From Multifurca ochricompacta (lineage: Eukaryota > Basidiomycota > Agaricomycetes > Russulales > Russulaceae), in the NCBI GenBank assembly GCA_022496185.1, contig WTXG01000019.1:351569-415568 (forward strand): a DNA stretch of 64,000 nucleotides, in the 5' to 3' direction. The notes below the pieces were generated by a model, which worked only from the letters and a program-made list of their open reading frames with translations, had not been told where the DNA came from and ran no database searches. Shown here in pieces: positions 44,218 through 55,921 of this stretch (within the stretch, counting starts at the first letter, position 1; the number at the start of each line of letters is the position of its first letter). A program made the position numbers and the translations under genes.

Positions 44218-47200
44218 AGTATTGTTTTACAAGTTCAGGGGCATGGCAGTCTTCTTTATTTACCCAGGAGTTGTCACTCGTGGGATATCCTTTCCAGCTG
44301 ACCAGGAATTGGAGATGTTGAGAGTGGCCATTGAGTCTATGTCCTAAAATAGCATCCACTTCATATTCCTCCTCATGGTTCACAATGTCAGGTGGTGGTC
44401 TGAGGAAGTTTGGGCCATGAGCAGCTGTTTCACCATAGGGAGAGAGGAGATCAATGTGAAACACATTGTGGATCTTCATATGAGAGGGTAGAGATAATCT
44501 ATAGGCAACCAGGGAGATGCGTGCCGAAATTGCAAATGGGCTGTATCGGCGTGGGGTGAGTTTTGTCGAGGGGAGGTATGTCTTGATGTTCTTGCCTTTG
44601 AGCCAGACCTGTGAACCGACGGGGAGTTCCGGATATGTCGGGCGTGTAGCGTGTGAACGGAAGGCTGCCTCCGCTCGCATGTGGCGTGTGTAAGCTGTTC
44701 AGACGGTTGTCTAGGCAGGGACGTCCGTGTCGGATAGTTGTGCTTTCCAATCTAGTGAAACGCCGTGGATTAGTGCATGTGGAGACATTTAGTTCGATCG
44801 TGTGTCCAAGAATTATGGACATATTCGCAAGCAGGAGGTAGTCGGCCCATTGGTGTTGATCATTACCGACCCAGAGGCGGAGATATTGTTCTAACCACAA
44901 GTTCATTCATTCGCTTGCACCATCGGTGCGAGGGTGAAAGGCCGTTGACAGGTTCTGCTGGATCTGTAAGGTGGTTGCTAGTGCTCAGAGAATTGAGAAG
45001 TGAAACGGATCGCGATCCGAAATGATGTGCCATGTGGGATGCCGAATAGCGGGAATATGTGTCGATAGTAAAGTGTTGCAACCCCTCACCTGTGATATCT
45101 TTCGAGCACGGAATGAATTTAGCTGCTTTTGAACACCTGATCCACAATGGTTAGTACAGCGTCATAGTGCCAGAGACAGGGAGGTCCGTGATGAGGTCCA
45201 TGGCAATGTATTGGAAAGGGCCTGCGGACCTGGTACATCTAGTGGAAAAGCGGAACTTTCTTTGTTAGCTTAGGCTTGTTTTCTTGACATGGCACAGCCA
45301 CGAATGTATTCGCGTACAAAGTCCGTAAGTCCCAGGCCTTCGTAATCCTGCTGAATTTTTCTAACAGTTTTATCAATACCAGGGTGTCCTGCTAGGATAT
45401 GGTCATGGTGCTGGTGTAGAATCTCTTGTCGTTCGGCAGTTTGAGGAAATGGGAGTTTATTGGTACGGGCTACCTTAACAAACAATGCCGGTGGCAACAC
45501 AGTGATTGCTTCATTATCACTATCACCATGTTCGGCTCAGGTCTACGTGATAGCATGTCGGCTACCATGTGTAGTTTGCCGGGAACATGTTCGAGGGAGA
45601 AGTCGAAATCAGCTAATTCTTGAAGCCACCGTGCTTGGCGGCGATTGAGTTTTTGCGGTTCTTTGAAATATTGTAAATTGTTGTGATCGGTGCGCACTTG
45701 TACCTTGTCTTGGGCTCCCAGAAGATACTGGCGCCATGTTCGGAAGGCAACCATAATCGCGAATAGTTCTCATCGTAAATGTCCCAATTTCTTTGGGTAG
45801 CATCCAGTGTCTTTGAGAGATACGCGATGGGGTGTAATCGTCCATCATGGTCCTTTTGACTAAGCGTCGCTCCTACTGCGAACCCTGAGGCGTCTGTATC
45901 TACGATGAAAGGTTTGGTGAAGTCTGGTTGAGCAAGAACTGGTTGTGAGGTCACTCATTGTTTTAGAGTATCGAAGGCGTTCTGTTCGTCTGTTGTCCAT
46001 TTCCACGGATTCTTTACACTAGTGAGGGCATTCAGGGGTGCCGCAATCTTACTGAAGCCTTGTATAAACCGTCTGTAAAATTGACAAAATCCGAGGAATG
46101 ATCTGACTTCTTTAACCGTGGTTGGGGTTTTCCAGGATGTGATGCCCTCGACTTTTACCGGATCCATATGAACCTGATTTCCTTCTAGGATTAGGCCGAG
46201 ATATTCAATTCGCGTCTGTTCGAATGCACATTTTTCTGGCTTAAGATATAGATCGAGTTTATCGAGTTTGTCCAGGATACGGTGGACCTTAGATTGGTGG
46301 TTCACGGGTCGGAGTCAGTATGTATTAAAATGTCATCCATATAGACCATGAACCAGGCCCTTCCTGAGGCATCATGTTCGTCTAATTCTTCACGGAATTC
46401 CGCGTTCATCATGGTTTGAAATGTGGCTGGGGAGTTGGTTAGTCCGAAAAACATCACGTTAGGCTCGTAGAGACCGCGATTGGTTTTGAACGCCGCTTTC
46501 CAACGATCTTCTGGTACGATCCGTACGTTATTGTAGCCCCAACGGATATCCATTTTGGTAAATAGAGTGCTTCCTCTTACGCGATCGATAAGCTCAGGTA
46601 TGAGAGGGAGTGGGTATGTATTTCGGATGGTCCAACTGTTAAGTTTTCGATAATCTTGGACTGGACGTAGTTTCCCATCTTTCTTCTTGATGAAGAAGAA
46701 AGGGGACGCATAGGGTGATTTTGATTCAGTGATATACCCCTTCTGTAAGTGCTCGTCTAGGAACTTATTGAGCGCGTCCTGCTCGCCCGGTCCCAACGGG
46801 TAGATCTTGCAGTCTAGCGTGGCGGGTGCGTCTGGCTTTAGTTCTATTTTGTGATCCCAGAGTCGTGCCGCCGGGAACCGTTGCGCTTCTTGATCGCTAA
46901 AAACCTTCTGATGTCGTTGATATTCTTTCGGAACGATCTGATCCCAAGTTCGCTCTGTCGTGTCTTTGGCTTTGATCGCTAATTCTTGTGCTATATTCAA
47001 ACGTTTAAGTCGGCTGTCGGGTAGATTGAACGTGAGTGATTGGTTGAGGGTTCCCGTTGTCCAGTCGATAGTAGGGTTATTTGCGGCGAGCCAAGGATAC
47101 CCAAGAATCATTTCATCGGAGCCGATAGATGCAACGTAAAAGCGATGATTTTGTTGATTGTTATTAGTTGTGACTGTAAGATCCACACATTGCATGATGG

Positions 47201-47449
47201 TGTGTGTTTGATTAGGTGATCCGTCCGCGTTCTGGAGCTTTTTTGGAATAGTTAGTCGTTTCGTGGGGAGGCGATGTTTGATGACCGTTCGATAGTTGAT
47301 GAAGTTTTCGGTTGCACCGCTATCCACGAGTGCTTGTATGTGGGCCTTATTGGTCGCATCATGTAGTGGAACAGATATTTTCATTGATTTTAGAGATGAT
47401 CTATATACATGATGTGAAAGTATCGCTCGAATGTAGGCCATGTCGTTCA
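44177..47449 (-). pseudogene. Gypsy G1 pol: protease, RT, RNase H, integrase, chromodomain, with frame breaks
   Basis: Read on the minus strand, the frame from 47449 gives the aspartic protease (LVDSGATENFI, then MILGYPWLA). RT follows ([45 protein letters not shown]) with an intact YMDD box near 46,330-46,345. The RT connection and RNase H lie in shifted frames (46305-45955 and 45954-45470, with VDTDASGFAVGATLSQKD). Integrase is fragmentary (HDHILAGHPGIDKTVRKIQ; 45,500-44,500). The C-terminal chromodomain reads YEVDAILGHR, QFLVSWKGYPTSDNSWV. Several frameshifts, and stops between RT and integrase, make it non-functional. The chromodomain assigns it to the chromoviruses. Confidence 0.88.
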
Positions 47450-48829
47450 AGCGATGTAAAAATCCTCGTCGCCACTGAATTTCTCCTGGAGTTTCTGGCG
47501 CTGTTCATCTGTCATAGTCCTAAGAGCCGTAGCAAGCGCGTTGAGATCGACTGTCGGGGTGTTTGACGTGTTAGTAGAGGCGGGCGCCTTTGCTGGTACC
47601 ATCACAGTCGTGGGTGTTTCGGCGATTGTGGCAGCGCGGGCCGGTGTGGGGGTATTCGCACGTGGTTTTTTATTCAGGCAGTCTCGGACCAAATGTCCTC
47701 GCCTACCGCATTCGAAACATCTGCCTTCCTTTTTGTATTGTTCTTTCTCTTCGACTGTTACAGCTTTCTTTATGACTTCGGGGGTTGAGACATCGTGATC
47801 ACGTCATCAATAGAATGTAAATTTATTACCACGTGGTGGCGTGTTGGTTGTGGGTCTCATGCCAAGAGCATCCTTACTGTATAACCAGTTAGCGTGATGC
47901 TTCCTGGCAGATGCTGCTGCTTTGTCGAAGGTTCTGGGTTGATCGAATAATAGCATTGTTTGAACGAGACGCGTGGGGAGGCCTCAGTGGAAGTATTGCC
48001 GGCGGCCGGATCATCGATGTGAAGTTCTGCCCTTGTGGCCAGCGTGCGAAATTCGGCATATAGTCATCAATGTTTGAATCGCGCATTTGTAATCGGTCTA
48101 ATGCATGTAATGCTTTTTCCTGCCGCTATGTCGCCCATGCTTCTCGGAATATCTGTTTGAATCCATCCCAAATGTATGGGATCAGATGTTCCCTTCTTTG
48201 ATGTCGGTCAACCACTTGATCTGGTCCACCACCCATCGATCCACCCTAGGTCCTTGTATCAGTCCCAGAGTGTATGACTCTGGTTCTTTCGTTTTGGATT
48301 GTGGCCATGTTTTTGTTTAAGCTGAAGAATAACTCTAGTTTCGCAAGCCAATCCATGGATGTGTCGCGGTTTCCTTCAAAGAAAGGTGGTGGTACACCTG
48401 TCATAGTTCCATTTCCTTGATTTACTGCTCCTGCCCCTAGAGCAGGAGGACCTAAAGGTGGTTCTTCGGATTTCTACTCATGGCTCGGGTGGTCGTGGTG
48501 GCTCTTTCTTTGGACTTCGTTCAGGTCGACTAGGGCGTGATTCAACAACATCGTCTTCTGCGGCCCTTCTTGCCTGCCTGGTGTTTGGTCTGGCTGCCAT
48601 CGTTTGTGGAGTGGTAGTTCGGGTTTCAATGTCAATTGTGTCATCGGCTGCTGCTAGTAGCGCAAATTGGTTGTGAAGATCAAAGGGTAGTCTTCGTTTT
48701 CTCGAGGTTCTGACTCTTCTGATGACAGGTATTGTCGTGGGATGTCTCATCGAAAGACGTTCGTTTGGACAGTGGGGTTCTGGGCTCGCGTGTTGAAGAT
48801 GTTGCGATCAGGTGTCGGGCAAGGGACAT
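47447..48829 (-). pseudogene. Gypsy G1 gag
   Basis: The ATG at 48829 opens MSLARHLIATSSTREPRTP in a frame that ends within about 50 codons. Other gag pieces follow in different frames (Arg-rich segment 48478-48750, central fragments 47,880-48,300). The CCHC zinc knuckle is well preserved near 47,680-47,725 (CFECGRRGHLVRDC), followed by a Pro/Thr-rich spacer and NALATALRTMTDEQRQKLQE. It ends DEDFYIA with TGA at 47447. The pol frame starts at this point. Confidence 0.8.
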
Positions 48830-48859
48830 GTTGTCATCGCTTGCAGTTCTGGTGAGTTC

Positions 48860-50600
48860 TGTTGTTTTGAGCAGCAGCGAGTTAGATAAGCGCTAGTTTA
48901 GTAGCGATAATTCAGTTTAGTTGGTTAAAACTGATAATATTATGTTTACCTAGTTTAGTAGCGATAACTGTGTGATGTAACATGTTAACTAAGTAAGGTA
49001 AGAGATAAGATAAGTAATACTCACTTCAGTTTATGTAACGCTCAGCGGGCATTGCTGTGCGACGTGCACCGGTCGGCGCGAGTCCACTGACACTAGTCCG
49101 GCACTAGTCAGCCACATCCGCGGCATCCGACACTGTGGGTCCGGGATCTCCAGCAAGCCTGGCACAACAAGGCCAGGCTCTTAGCTTCAGGGTGAATAGG
49201 AAGTTGTGCTATAACCAAGCACAGAGAGAGACGGGACAAGTCAGCCAAAGGGAGCTAATCCCTAAGGCTGTTGAGTGGGGACAGGACCTGGCCACAGTGC
49301 TAGAAGCACACCAAGTGGACCAAAGTCAGAAAGGGCAAAGGAAGGGAAGCCAGAGCATCAACAGCATCTGGATAATGGATGGGATCGGAACAGAAGTGCA
49401 CACCCATTGCCAGAGGCAATGGGGTCCTTCCGGAGATTATGAAGAATGAAAAAGGGCAAATAAGCCCCTCTGTATTCCGTGACTAGGGAAACTCTAGGCT
49501 GAAGGCACAAGAGGTCAAATCTAGGGTTGTACAAACTGTCTACAGGGTCTTATATACTGTATGGGATCTGGTTTGTAGCTAATCAGGAACAGGGTCAGAG
49601 TCCTTATCATCCAATAGCAGATAAGATGTCAAAGATAGTCCATGATAAGGATAAGCCTTATCAGAAGCATAATCATGTGGGACAGCCCCACAGGAGTCAT
49701 ATCAGTGTGGGAGGATTCCCACCAGGGTCAGGGGTAAATGGGGAGATAACAGGTCCCACAGGAGTCAGGGTGGATGTGGGAATACTCCCACAGGAATCAG
49801 AGAAGCGAATGATAAGCCAGATGGGCCATGTGATCAGAAAGGGTAAATGATCAGATGAAGATGCTGTGATCAGGGTCAGGGATCACATGGTCCAAAGTCA
49901 CATGGTCAGGGATCACATGGTCAAGGGTCACATGGCCAAGGGTCACATGGCCAGGAGTCACATGACTGCAGAGGGGCAAGTACAAGCCAAAGTCGTCTAG
50001 TTGTCTGGACTGGTCAGATTGGCAGGGACAATGTCAGGGGTTCCTATGGGTGTCAAGCACAGGGACAGGGTCAGGAGCAGTGGCCAAGGCATAAGCCAAG
50101 GCAGCAAGGAAGGGTGGTGTACATCCAACAGTGTAGCAGCTTAACTACCAGCAGGTTAGGTGTAAATGGCAGCATGGGAGGTCAGTCCTATGAACAATGT
50201 CACAGGAATCAGGGTAGGGTCCTGGGCACACAGGCCACAGGCATCAGGAAGGTCCCAAGGCAGCATACCAAGGGCACCAGGGAATGGTCCAGAGAAGGGG
50301 AAAGTCAAGGATGGTGCAAAGAATAAGGCATGGTGTGCAGGGCCAGGAAAAAGAGTAGGGTTGTAACAGTTTAGTTGGTTAAAACTGAAGTGACAACTAC
50401 ACGAAGGGATGTCCTTAAATACTAAAGAGAGTGTAATCCTAGTTTGTAGAACAATACTATCTAAGTCCATTGTCCTACAGTCACAAGAGAGAATAAAGCG
50501 TTTGTGGATTGTCCTTTATCAATCAGTCAAAGCACGCCACAAGCGTGCATGGCGGTAATGCCACTCGGGTTGATCCGGTGGCTTTGGGTCTGTCTCAACA
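48860..50600 (-). repeat. Copia-2 3' LTR, split by solo LTR B
   Basis: Without LTR B about 400 bp remain (48860-49033 and 50374-50600). The segment contains two AGTTTAGTTGGTTAAAACTG-type copies, one on each side of the inserted LTR, and a sharp border at 50600 beside the purine-rich tract. The 48860 edge is tentative. Confidence 0.55.
49034..50368 (-). mobile_element. Solo LTR B inside the copia-2 LTR
   Basis: A 1,335-bp LTR of the A/B/C family in reverse orientation (plus strand starts TGTAACGCTCAGC, ends GAGTAGGGTTGTAACA). It is flanked by GTTTA (49029-49033 and 50369-50373). It has several CACATGG/CACATGAC motifs at 49,860-49,970 and a likely TATA region near 49,550 (rc of CTTATATACTG). 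Confidence 0.92.
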
Positions 50601-50706
50601 TTCCCCCATGATTAAGACAATCCCAGATCAGAGTAAACCTAATCCGGTGACAAAATCAGTAAGCTGCACGTGAGCGTGCAGCTTAGTAAAACCATCAGCG
50701 AGCATG

Positions 50707-52090
50707 TCATTGGTCGGTGTCTGATAAGAGTAATGAAGCCTTTTCGACGTATTCGCGGATTGCATGATACTTGATGGAGATATGTTTTGATCGTCTCCCA
50801 GTCACGGGATTGAGTGCCAAGTCGACAGCGCCTTTGTTGTCGCTGTGTAAGGGAATCGGATTGGAAACGTCATAGCCGATCTCTGAGAGGAAACTGCAGT
50901 ACCAGGCGCGCTTGGTTGGCCGCATCAGCCATCGCCATGTATTCGCATGTGTGGTGCTTTGAGCCACTGTCTTCTGCTTGCGTGATGTCCAAGAGATAGC
51001 GGCATCGGCGAGAAGGAAAACGTAGCCCAAGGTGGAATGGTAGTCGTCTGCGTCATCTCCAAGACTAGAGTCTGAGTAGCCAACAAGGCCATCTCCGTGC
51101 GCTCCATCATAGTGAAGCCGAAGGTCTGCTGTACCTTTGAGGTAGGCGAGAATGTACTTGGCAAGACGGAGGTGTTGGGGTGAAGGGTTTGCGGCATACT
51201 GAGCTAGCCGCACGACCGCAAAAAGAAATGTCTGGGCGAGTCCCGATTTGCACGTACAAGAGACTGCCTATGATCTGCTGGTATTGCTTGATTTCAGATG
51301 GTGTTGCCTGTGTGTGTGCTTTACCAGGTGTGCCTCAGCACCAGCGGGAAGTGGAGTGCGTGCGGGGTTCGCATCCGCCATCCCAAAATGTTCGACGATC
51401 TCTAAGATGTACCTTGATTGGTCAATGTCCAAGCGTTTGAGTGAACGATCGCGAGTGATCCGGACTCCGAGATAAGAGTTGATTTCGCCTAAGTCTGTCA
51501 TATCATAGCACTTAGATAATGTGGACTTGATCTTGGTTATCTCTTGGGCAGAGTCGCCTAGAAGCGTGATGTCATCAACATAGAGGATGATAATTACTGT
51601 ACCCTCCCGTCTTGGTGATGAAACATGTAAACTCCCACATCGGAGTAGGTGCGCGTGAAGCCGAGCTCCAATAGAACCCATGGAATTGTAAGTTCCATGT
51701 GCGTGAGGCTTGCTTGAGGCCGTAAATTGCCTTTTTGAGGAGACAAACCTTGTTCTCCTGGCCGGAGCTGATGAAACCTTGTGGTTGCTCCATATAGATC
51801 TCTTCATCAGTAACCCGTTAAGGAACGCCGACTTGACGTCCTTTTGATGGATCTCCCAATCCTCTAGTGCAGCCAACGCTAGCAAGAGTCTCAACGACTC
51901 AAACCGGGCAACTGGTGAGAAGGTTTCATTGTAATCAATCCCCTGTATCTGCATAAATCCCTTCACTACCAAACGCGCGTGAAAGCGTCCATCCACCTTG
52001 CACTTGAATACCCATTTAGATTTGATGGGCTTCCGGCCCGCAGGTAAATCGACTAAGGTCCAGGTGCCGTTTTTGGCAAGCGCGTCGATC
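50707..52090 (-). pseudogene. Copia-2 RT and RNase H
   Basis: RT motifs on the minus strand: WVFKCKVDGRFHARLVVKGF, DVKSAFLNGLL, and the copia-type YVDD box in IIILYVDDITLLGD near 51,570. The chain continues TDLGEINSYLGVRITRDRSL. RNase H is a separate frame (HYDGAHGDGLVGYSDSSLGD, FLLADAAISWTSRKQKTVAQ). The usual TTEAEY motif reads TTHANTW, so the active site is altered. Frame breaks separate RT from RNase H, and LTR D1 lies upstream. Confidence 0.85.
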
Positions 52091-52108
52091 TCATATTGAC
52101 AGGCTACT

Positions 52109-52699
52109 TGTTACGTCCGGTGTGGGACGTTCCACACGACTTGTGCGACAGCATGTGGTCAAGGGTTTTGGATAAGAGGTCAATAGGACCTCTTGGAGTT
52201 AAAGGGGACGAGTCAAAGTCGAAGGGGCTGTTCCCTAAGACGATGTTGAATGGAAAGTGCCGGAAGCACTTGAGACAGGCGAGTCAGAGATTCACAGGGG
52301 GAAGTCCAAAAGACGAACACCAATGGATTCAATAAGTCGAGTCTAAGGTCTACAGCATAGCTAAGACGGACTTATATACGTAAAGGGATGGGCGTCTATA
52401 GATAAGGATATCGGAGTCAAGTGGGCCCGAAGATACGAAAGCGGATGGCGTAAAGCCTGGCTTCTGATAGGGGATTAAGTAAATGTCTGGTCGTAAAGAT
52501 AAGAAGATAACAGATAAGGGGAGGTAAACATAGACAAGCAATAAGTACACATGTCCAAACAACAGTCACGGGGATGGAAGCAACGCATGTGAGGGGTCCC
52601 AGGAGGGAGACGTAATGAGGAAGTGAAGGGTTGGTGGACAAGTGGGGTCCCGGTTGGGAAGCATGAAGAAAATAGGGCTGCTGGGCCCTGTTCGTAACA
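52109..52699 (-). mobile_element. Solo LTR D1 inside copia-2 RT region
   Basis: A 591-bp LTR with plus-strand ends TGTTACGTCCGG and TTCGTAACA, flanked by CTACT (52104-52108 and 52700-52704). It is closely related to the gypsy G2 LTR at 55255-55857 and to D3 at 33814-35007. Its TATA region (rc of CTTATATACGT) points to the minus strand. It splits the region between integrase and RT. Confidence 0.92.
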
Positions 52700-52964
52700 C
52701 TACTTGCCATTCATCGGCGAACTCCGAGTTCATTGCCTCCCGAAAGTTAACGGATCATGATACGCAGCAGCTGCGAGAAGCACCGCGTGACCCAGTCTCC
52801 CATTTGCATCAAGCGCGGCATTGTCCTTGTTGAAGTTACGAGGGTTTCGCTGAGGGTTTGGCCACAGCCGCAGGAGATCCTCCGAGGTGGAGTCTGCGCG
52901 ACGTCAGGACCAGAGAATGTGGGAAGTGGGTGCATAAGTGGGGGGAGCATCTAAGACTTCGGGT

Positions 52965-54334
52965 TCAGGACCTGAAATGCATTGTGGGGTAGCTGGTGGA
53001 GATGGCGTCCTTGGCGGCAGCCACTCCGGAAGCGATTGCTGGGATAGCAGAGGACATGGGGACAGTGACAGCCAGTGGTCCTTCAAGGACCGGGGGTTGT
53101 GCGGGCAAGGCAGATGGCTGGCTGCTCTCCCAAAAAGGAAAGGAACTCTTGTCGAACGCTACATCGCATGACAGAGCTATTGATTGGGTATGTCGATTCC
53201 AGAACTGGTAACCCTTAGAACCCGGCTCATACCCTACAAGCGTCATCTCGACCGATCGCAGATCGAGCTTCTTACGCTTGTTCTCAGGCACGTGTACATA
53301 TGCCTTACAGCCAAAGACTCGGAAATATGAGACATCCGGAGCATGACCACCACTCCAGAGCTCATGCGGCGTGCGCCAACCTATCGTTCTGCTGGGAGTC
53401 CTATTGTAAGTGTGAACGGCAGTATCCACTGCCAGCTCCCAGAAGCCGAGGGACAAGCCGGCACCATGTAGCATCGCCTGCGCTTTGTCCATGATGGTTT
53501 GATTCCATCGCTCAGCTATGCCGTTTTGTTGCGGCGAACCTGGCATCGTCAGCTTATGTTCGATCCCCTTTTGGTCCAGTACAGTTCTCACGGCGCCTGA
53601 TAAGAACTCCCCCTGCGGTCAGAATGCAGCGTAAGCAGTTTCTCAGTCATCTGGGTCTCAGCCCAGGAGAGGAACTTTTTGAACGCGGCGGCAAGCTGAT
53701 CTTTGCTTTGGAGAAAGTACACTACCCCATGTCTGGAATAGTCATCGACAAAATTGCGATGTAAAGCACACCTTGGAGAGACTGTTTCTGCATTGGGCCG
53801 GCTAGATTGCTGTGAATGATTTGTAGATGCCGATCCGAGCGCTTGTGAGAGACCGAAAAGGGAGCCACGACTGTTTCCCAAATTCACACCTGGGACATGG
53901 CAACTGGTCAGAGACGATCGAAGCATCAAGCGAGATTCCTTTTACGGAAGAATGATACCGTTTGAGGGCGTTGTAAGACATGTGCCCCATACGGCAATGC
54001 CAAAGGTCGATAGGATGAGACATGTGCGTGTGCGTGTGCGCGTGAAGGGCAGAGATGGAGGCATCCAGCAATAGAGGTTGTCCTCCAGGTACCCTTGCGC
54101 AATTTTCCGGTTTTGTACCATAATAGTAAAAAACTTATCAGTGAATGAGATCTGAGCACCCCTTTGTGCAAGAGCGTGCATAGAGATGAAGCGCATCTGA
54201 ACATCTGGAATGTGAAGAACGTTATTCAGGGTAACCTCAGAATCTCGACTCCCAAGAGTGGTTTTGAAGACCACCTTCCCGACACCGATTTGTTTGACGT
54301 TGGAGTTGTCGCCTAGGTGGACAGTCCCGTTCAT
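52965..54334 (-). pseudogene. Copia-2 integrase
   Basis: GAG-pre-integrase and zinc-binding parts are near 53,930-54,070 (HCRMGHMSYNALKRYH, then CPRCEFGKQSWLPF). The catalytic core lies in other frames (VDDYSRHGVVYFLQSKDQ near 53,750; TMPGSPQQNGIAERWNQTIM near 53,500, a copia integrase signature). The C-terminal part includes FGCKAYVHVPENKRKKLD. Frame changes are needed near 53,590 and 53,800, so it is broken. Confidence 0.85.
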
Positions 54335-54358
54335 GGGTGCATACTCTGTGAAGTCAGA

Positions 54359-55253
54359 TCAGTGCGGGGTTATGTGATGCGTTGCGCCGGAGTCCATCAT
54401 CCAGCGAGATCGGGCAGCAGCATACAAGGAAACGTGGATATCATTAGTGTCATCGGTAACTTCTACAATAGATGCCGATGTTGTGGCTAGATGTGCATTA
54501 ACTGCCTTGTTTTGCCCCGACTCCACTGCCTTTTTGTCCTCCTCATCCTTCTTCTTCTTCCTGCACTTGGAAATCCGATGCCCCTTTTTCTGACAGTAGA
54601 AGCATTTTGTAGCCTTCTTGTCTTTGTTATCAGGCTTTTTGACGGGTGCAGACTTGTTGAGTGCGGCGGAGGAACCGGACCGTCGACCTTCCTCATTTAT
54701 GATACACTCTTGTATGGTTAGTGGGGAAAGGTCCACCGGTGCTCTGGTAGCTAAGATGGTAGACGCGACCACCGAGTATGAGTCCGGCAGCGCCTTGATG
54801 AGGATGAAGCAAAATTGGAGATCTGAAATCTCCATCTCATTATTTTTGAGAGTAACGCGTGCATTGTTTAACTTCTGCAACTGAGGAAGCATGGGAGTGA
54901 GTCGTCGAGCGCGGTGCTAGTGAGCGCAACCCATGTGTTGAACGCGGACATAGATCCGATGCCTCTGTATACTTTCTTGAGCTGGTCCCACTTGTCCTTG
55001 CAGGTGGCATATAATTTGTCGTCCGAGACAGTCTGCCAGACATCCTTCTGAGTGTAAAGTTCAAGGATGCCTTGGAGAACACCTTCCAAGGTGTTCAGTT
55101 GGCTGAGGGTGTGCTGGGCTTGTCTTCGGTTAGATGATCTCGGACGCCGTTCATTCGGAACAGGGCCATCATGCGTGATGACCAAGTGGACCAGTTAGAT
55201 CCGTCAAGGACCTCGATCGCGGCAGAAGGGGGAAAGGAAAAAGAGGGGGCCAT
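54359..55253 (-). pseudogene. Copia-2 gag and protease start
   Basis: The ATG at 55253 begins MAPSFSFPPSAAIEVLDGSN and continues NWSTWSSRMMALFRMNGV, the copia gag start. A frame change occurs near 54,890. The downstream frame gives ISDLQFCFILIKALPDSYS, a CCHC knuckle CFYCQKKGHRISKC, and the protease motif MDSGATHHITPH. It resembles copia-1 gag in plan but not closely in sequence. Confidence 0.85.
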
Positions 55254-55254
55254 A

Positions 55255-55857
55255 TGTTACGTCCGGTGCGGGACGTACTGCACAACTTGTGCGACAGCGT
55301 ACTGTTCGGGATCGGATAAGAAACCAATAAGGCTCCTTGGAGTGAGATGGGACGAGTCAAAGTCAGAGGGGCTGTACCCTGAGACTATGTTGAGTGGAAA
55401 GGAGTCAGAAACCCCGAGACGGACGAGTCAGAGATCAAAGGGATGTCCAGAAGACAAGCACCGATGTATTCAATAAGTCGAGTCTGAGGTCTACAATGTA
55501 GTTACAGCGGACTTATATATGTAATCGAATGGGCGTCTACAAGATAAGGAATCAGAGTCAAGTGGGCCCAAATATACAGAGGTGGATAGCGTAGAGTCGG
55601 CTCTGATAGGGTATAAGTAAGTGTCTGAGCGTAAAGATAGAGAGATAACAAGATAAGAGATAACAAGATAAGAGATAAGGGACCAAACATAGGTATACAG
55701 CGTGTCAACAAGTTCAAAGCAAGTCACGGGGAGGGGAGCAAGGCATGTGATGGATCCCAGGACGGGGACACGATCATGAAGTGGAGAGTGGGTGGTAAAG
55801 ATGGGTCGCTATTGGGGAGGTGGAAGAAAATGGGGTTGGTCGGCAGGGATTGTAACA
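55255..55857 (-). repeat. 3' LTR of gypsy G2
   Basis: A 603-bp LTR with plus-strand ends TGTTACGTCCGGTGCGG and GATTGTAACA. Its relatives are the solo LTRs D1 (52109-52699) and D3 (33814-35007). The flank CCATA at 55250-55254 is the expected target duplication, but its partner is outside the window. Confidence 0.88.
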
Positions 55858-55921
55858 TCACCCCCTCTCTCTGGTTCTAGCAGACCCAGCTAGAAACGAC
55901 TCGTACCATCATCATCCTGCA

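Larger units (their letters stand above)
40659..48859 (-). mobile_element. Gypsy G1: Ty3/gypsy chromovirus remnant
   Basis: A minus-strand element with a 3' LTR at 40659-42866 (ends TGTGTC and GTCACA; about 580 bp without the inserted Tc1 derivative). A polypurine tract AATGGGGGTAA follows on the minus strand. Then come ORF3, ORF2, pol and gag. The gag ATG is at 48829. The 5' LTR is not next to gag, because copia-2 starts about 30 bp upstream; it should lie beyond the window. Gag and pol contain frame breaks, so the element is inactive. The upper limit given is the start of the copia-2 LTR. Confidence 0.85.
48860..55254 (-). mobile_element. Copia-2: Ty1/copia element, interrupted by three insertions
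   Basis: A minus-strand copia element with the order gag, protease, integrase, RT, RNase H. Its 3' LTR ends at 50600 on the plus strand (minus strand TGTTGAGACAGACCC), preceded by a polypurine stretch GGGGGAA. The other LTR edge is placed at about 48860 (TGTTGTTTTG) with moderate confidence. Gag ATG is at 55253. Gypsy G2 begins two bases further on, so the leader and 5' LTR lie outside the window. Confidence 0.8.

Noticed and set aside
55255..55857. This LTR as the 5' LTR of copia-2
   Set aside because: There would be only one base between LTR and gag ATG, leaving no primer-binding site. A polypurine tract adjoins its other side and its relatives are gypsy-type LTRs, so it is the 3' LTR of G2.
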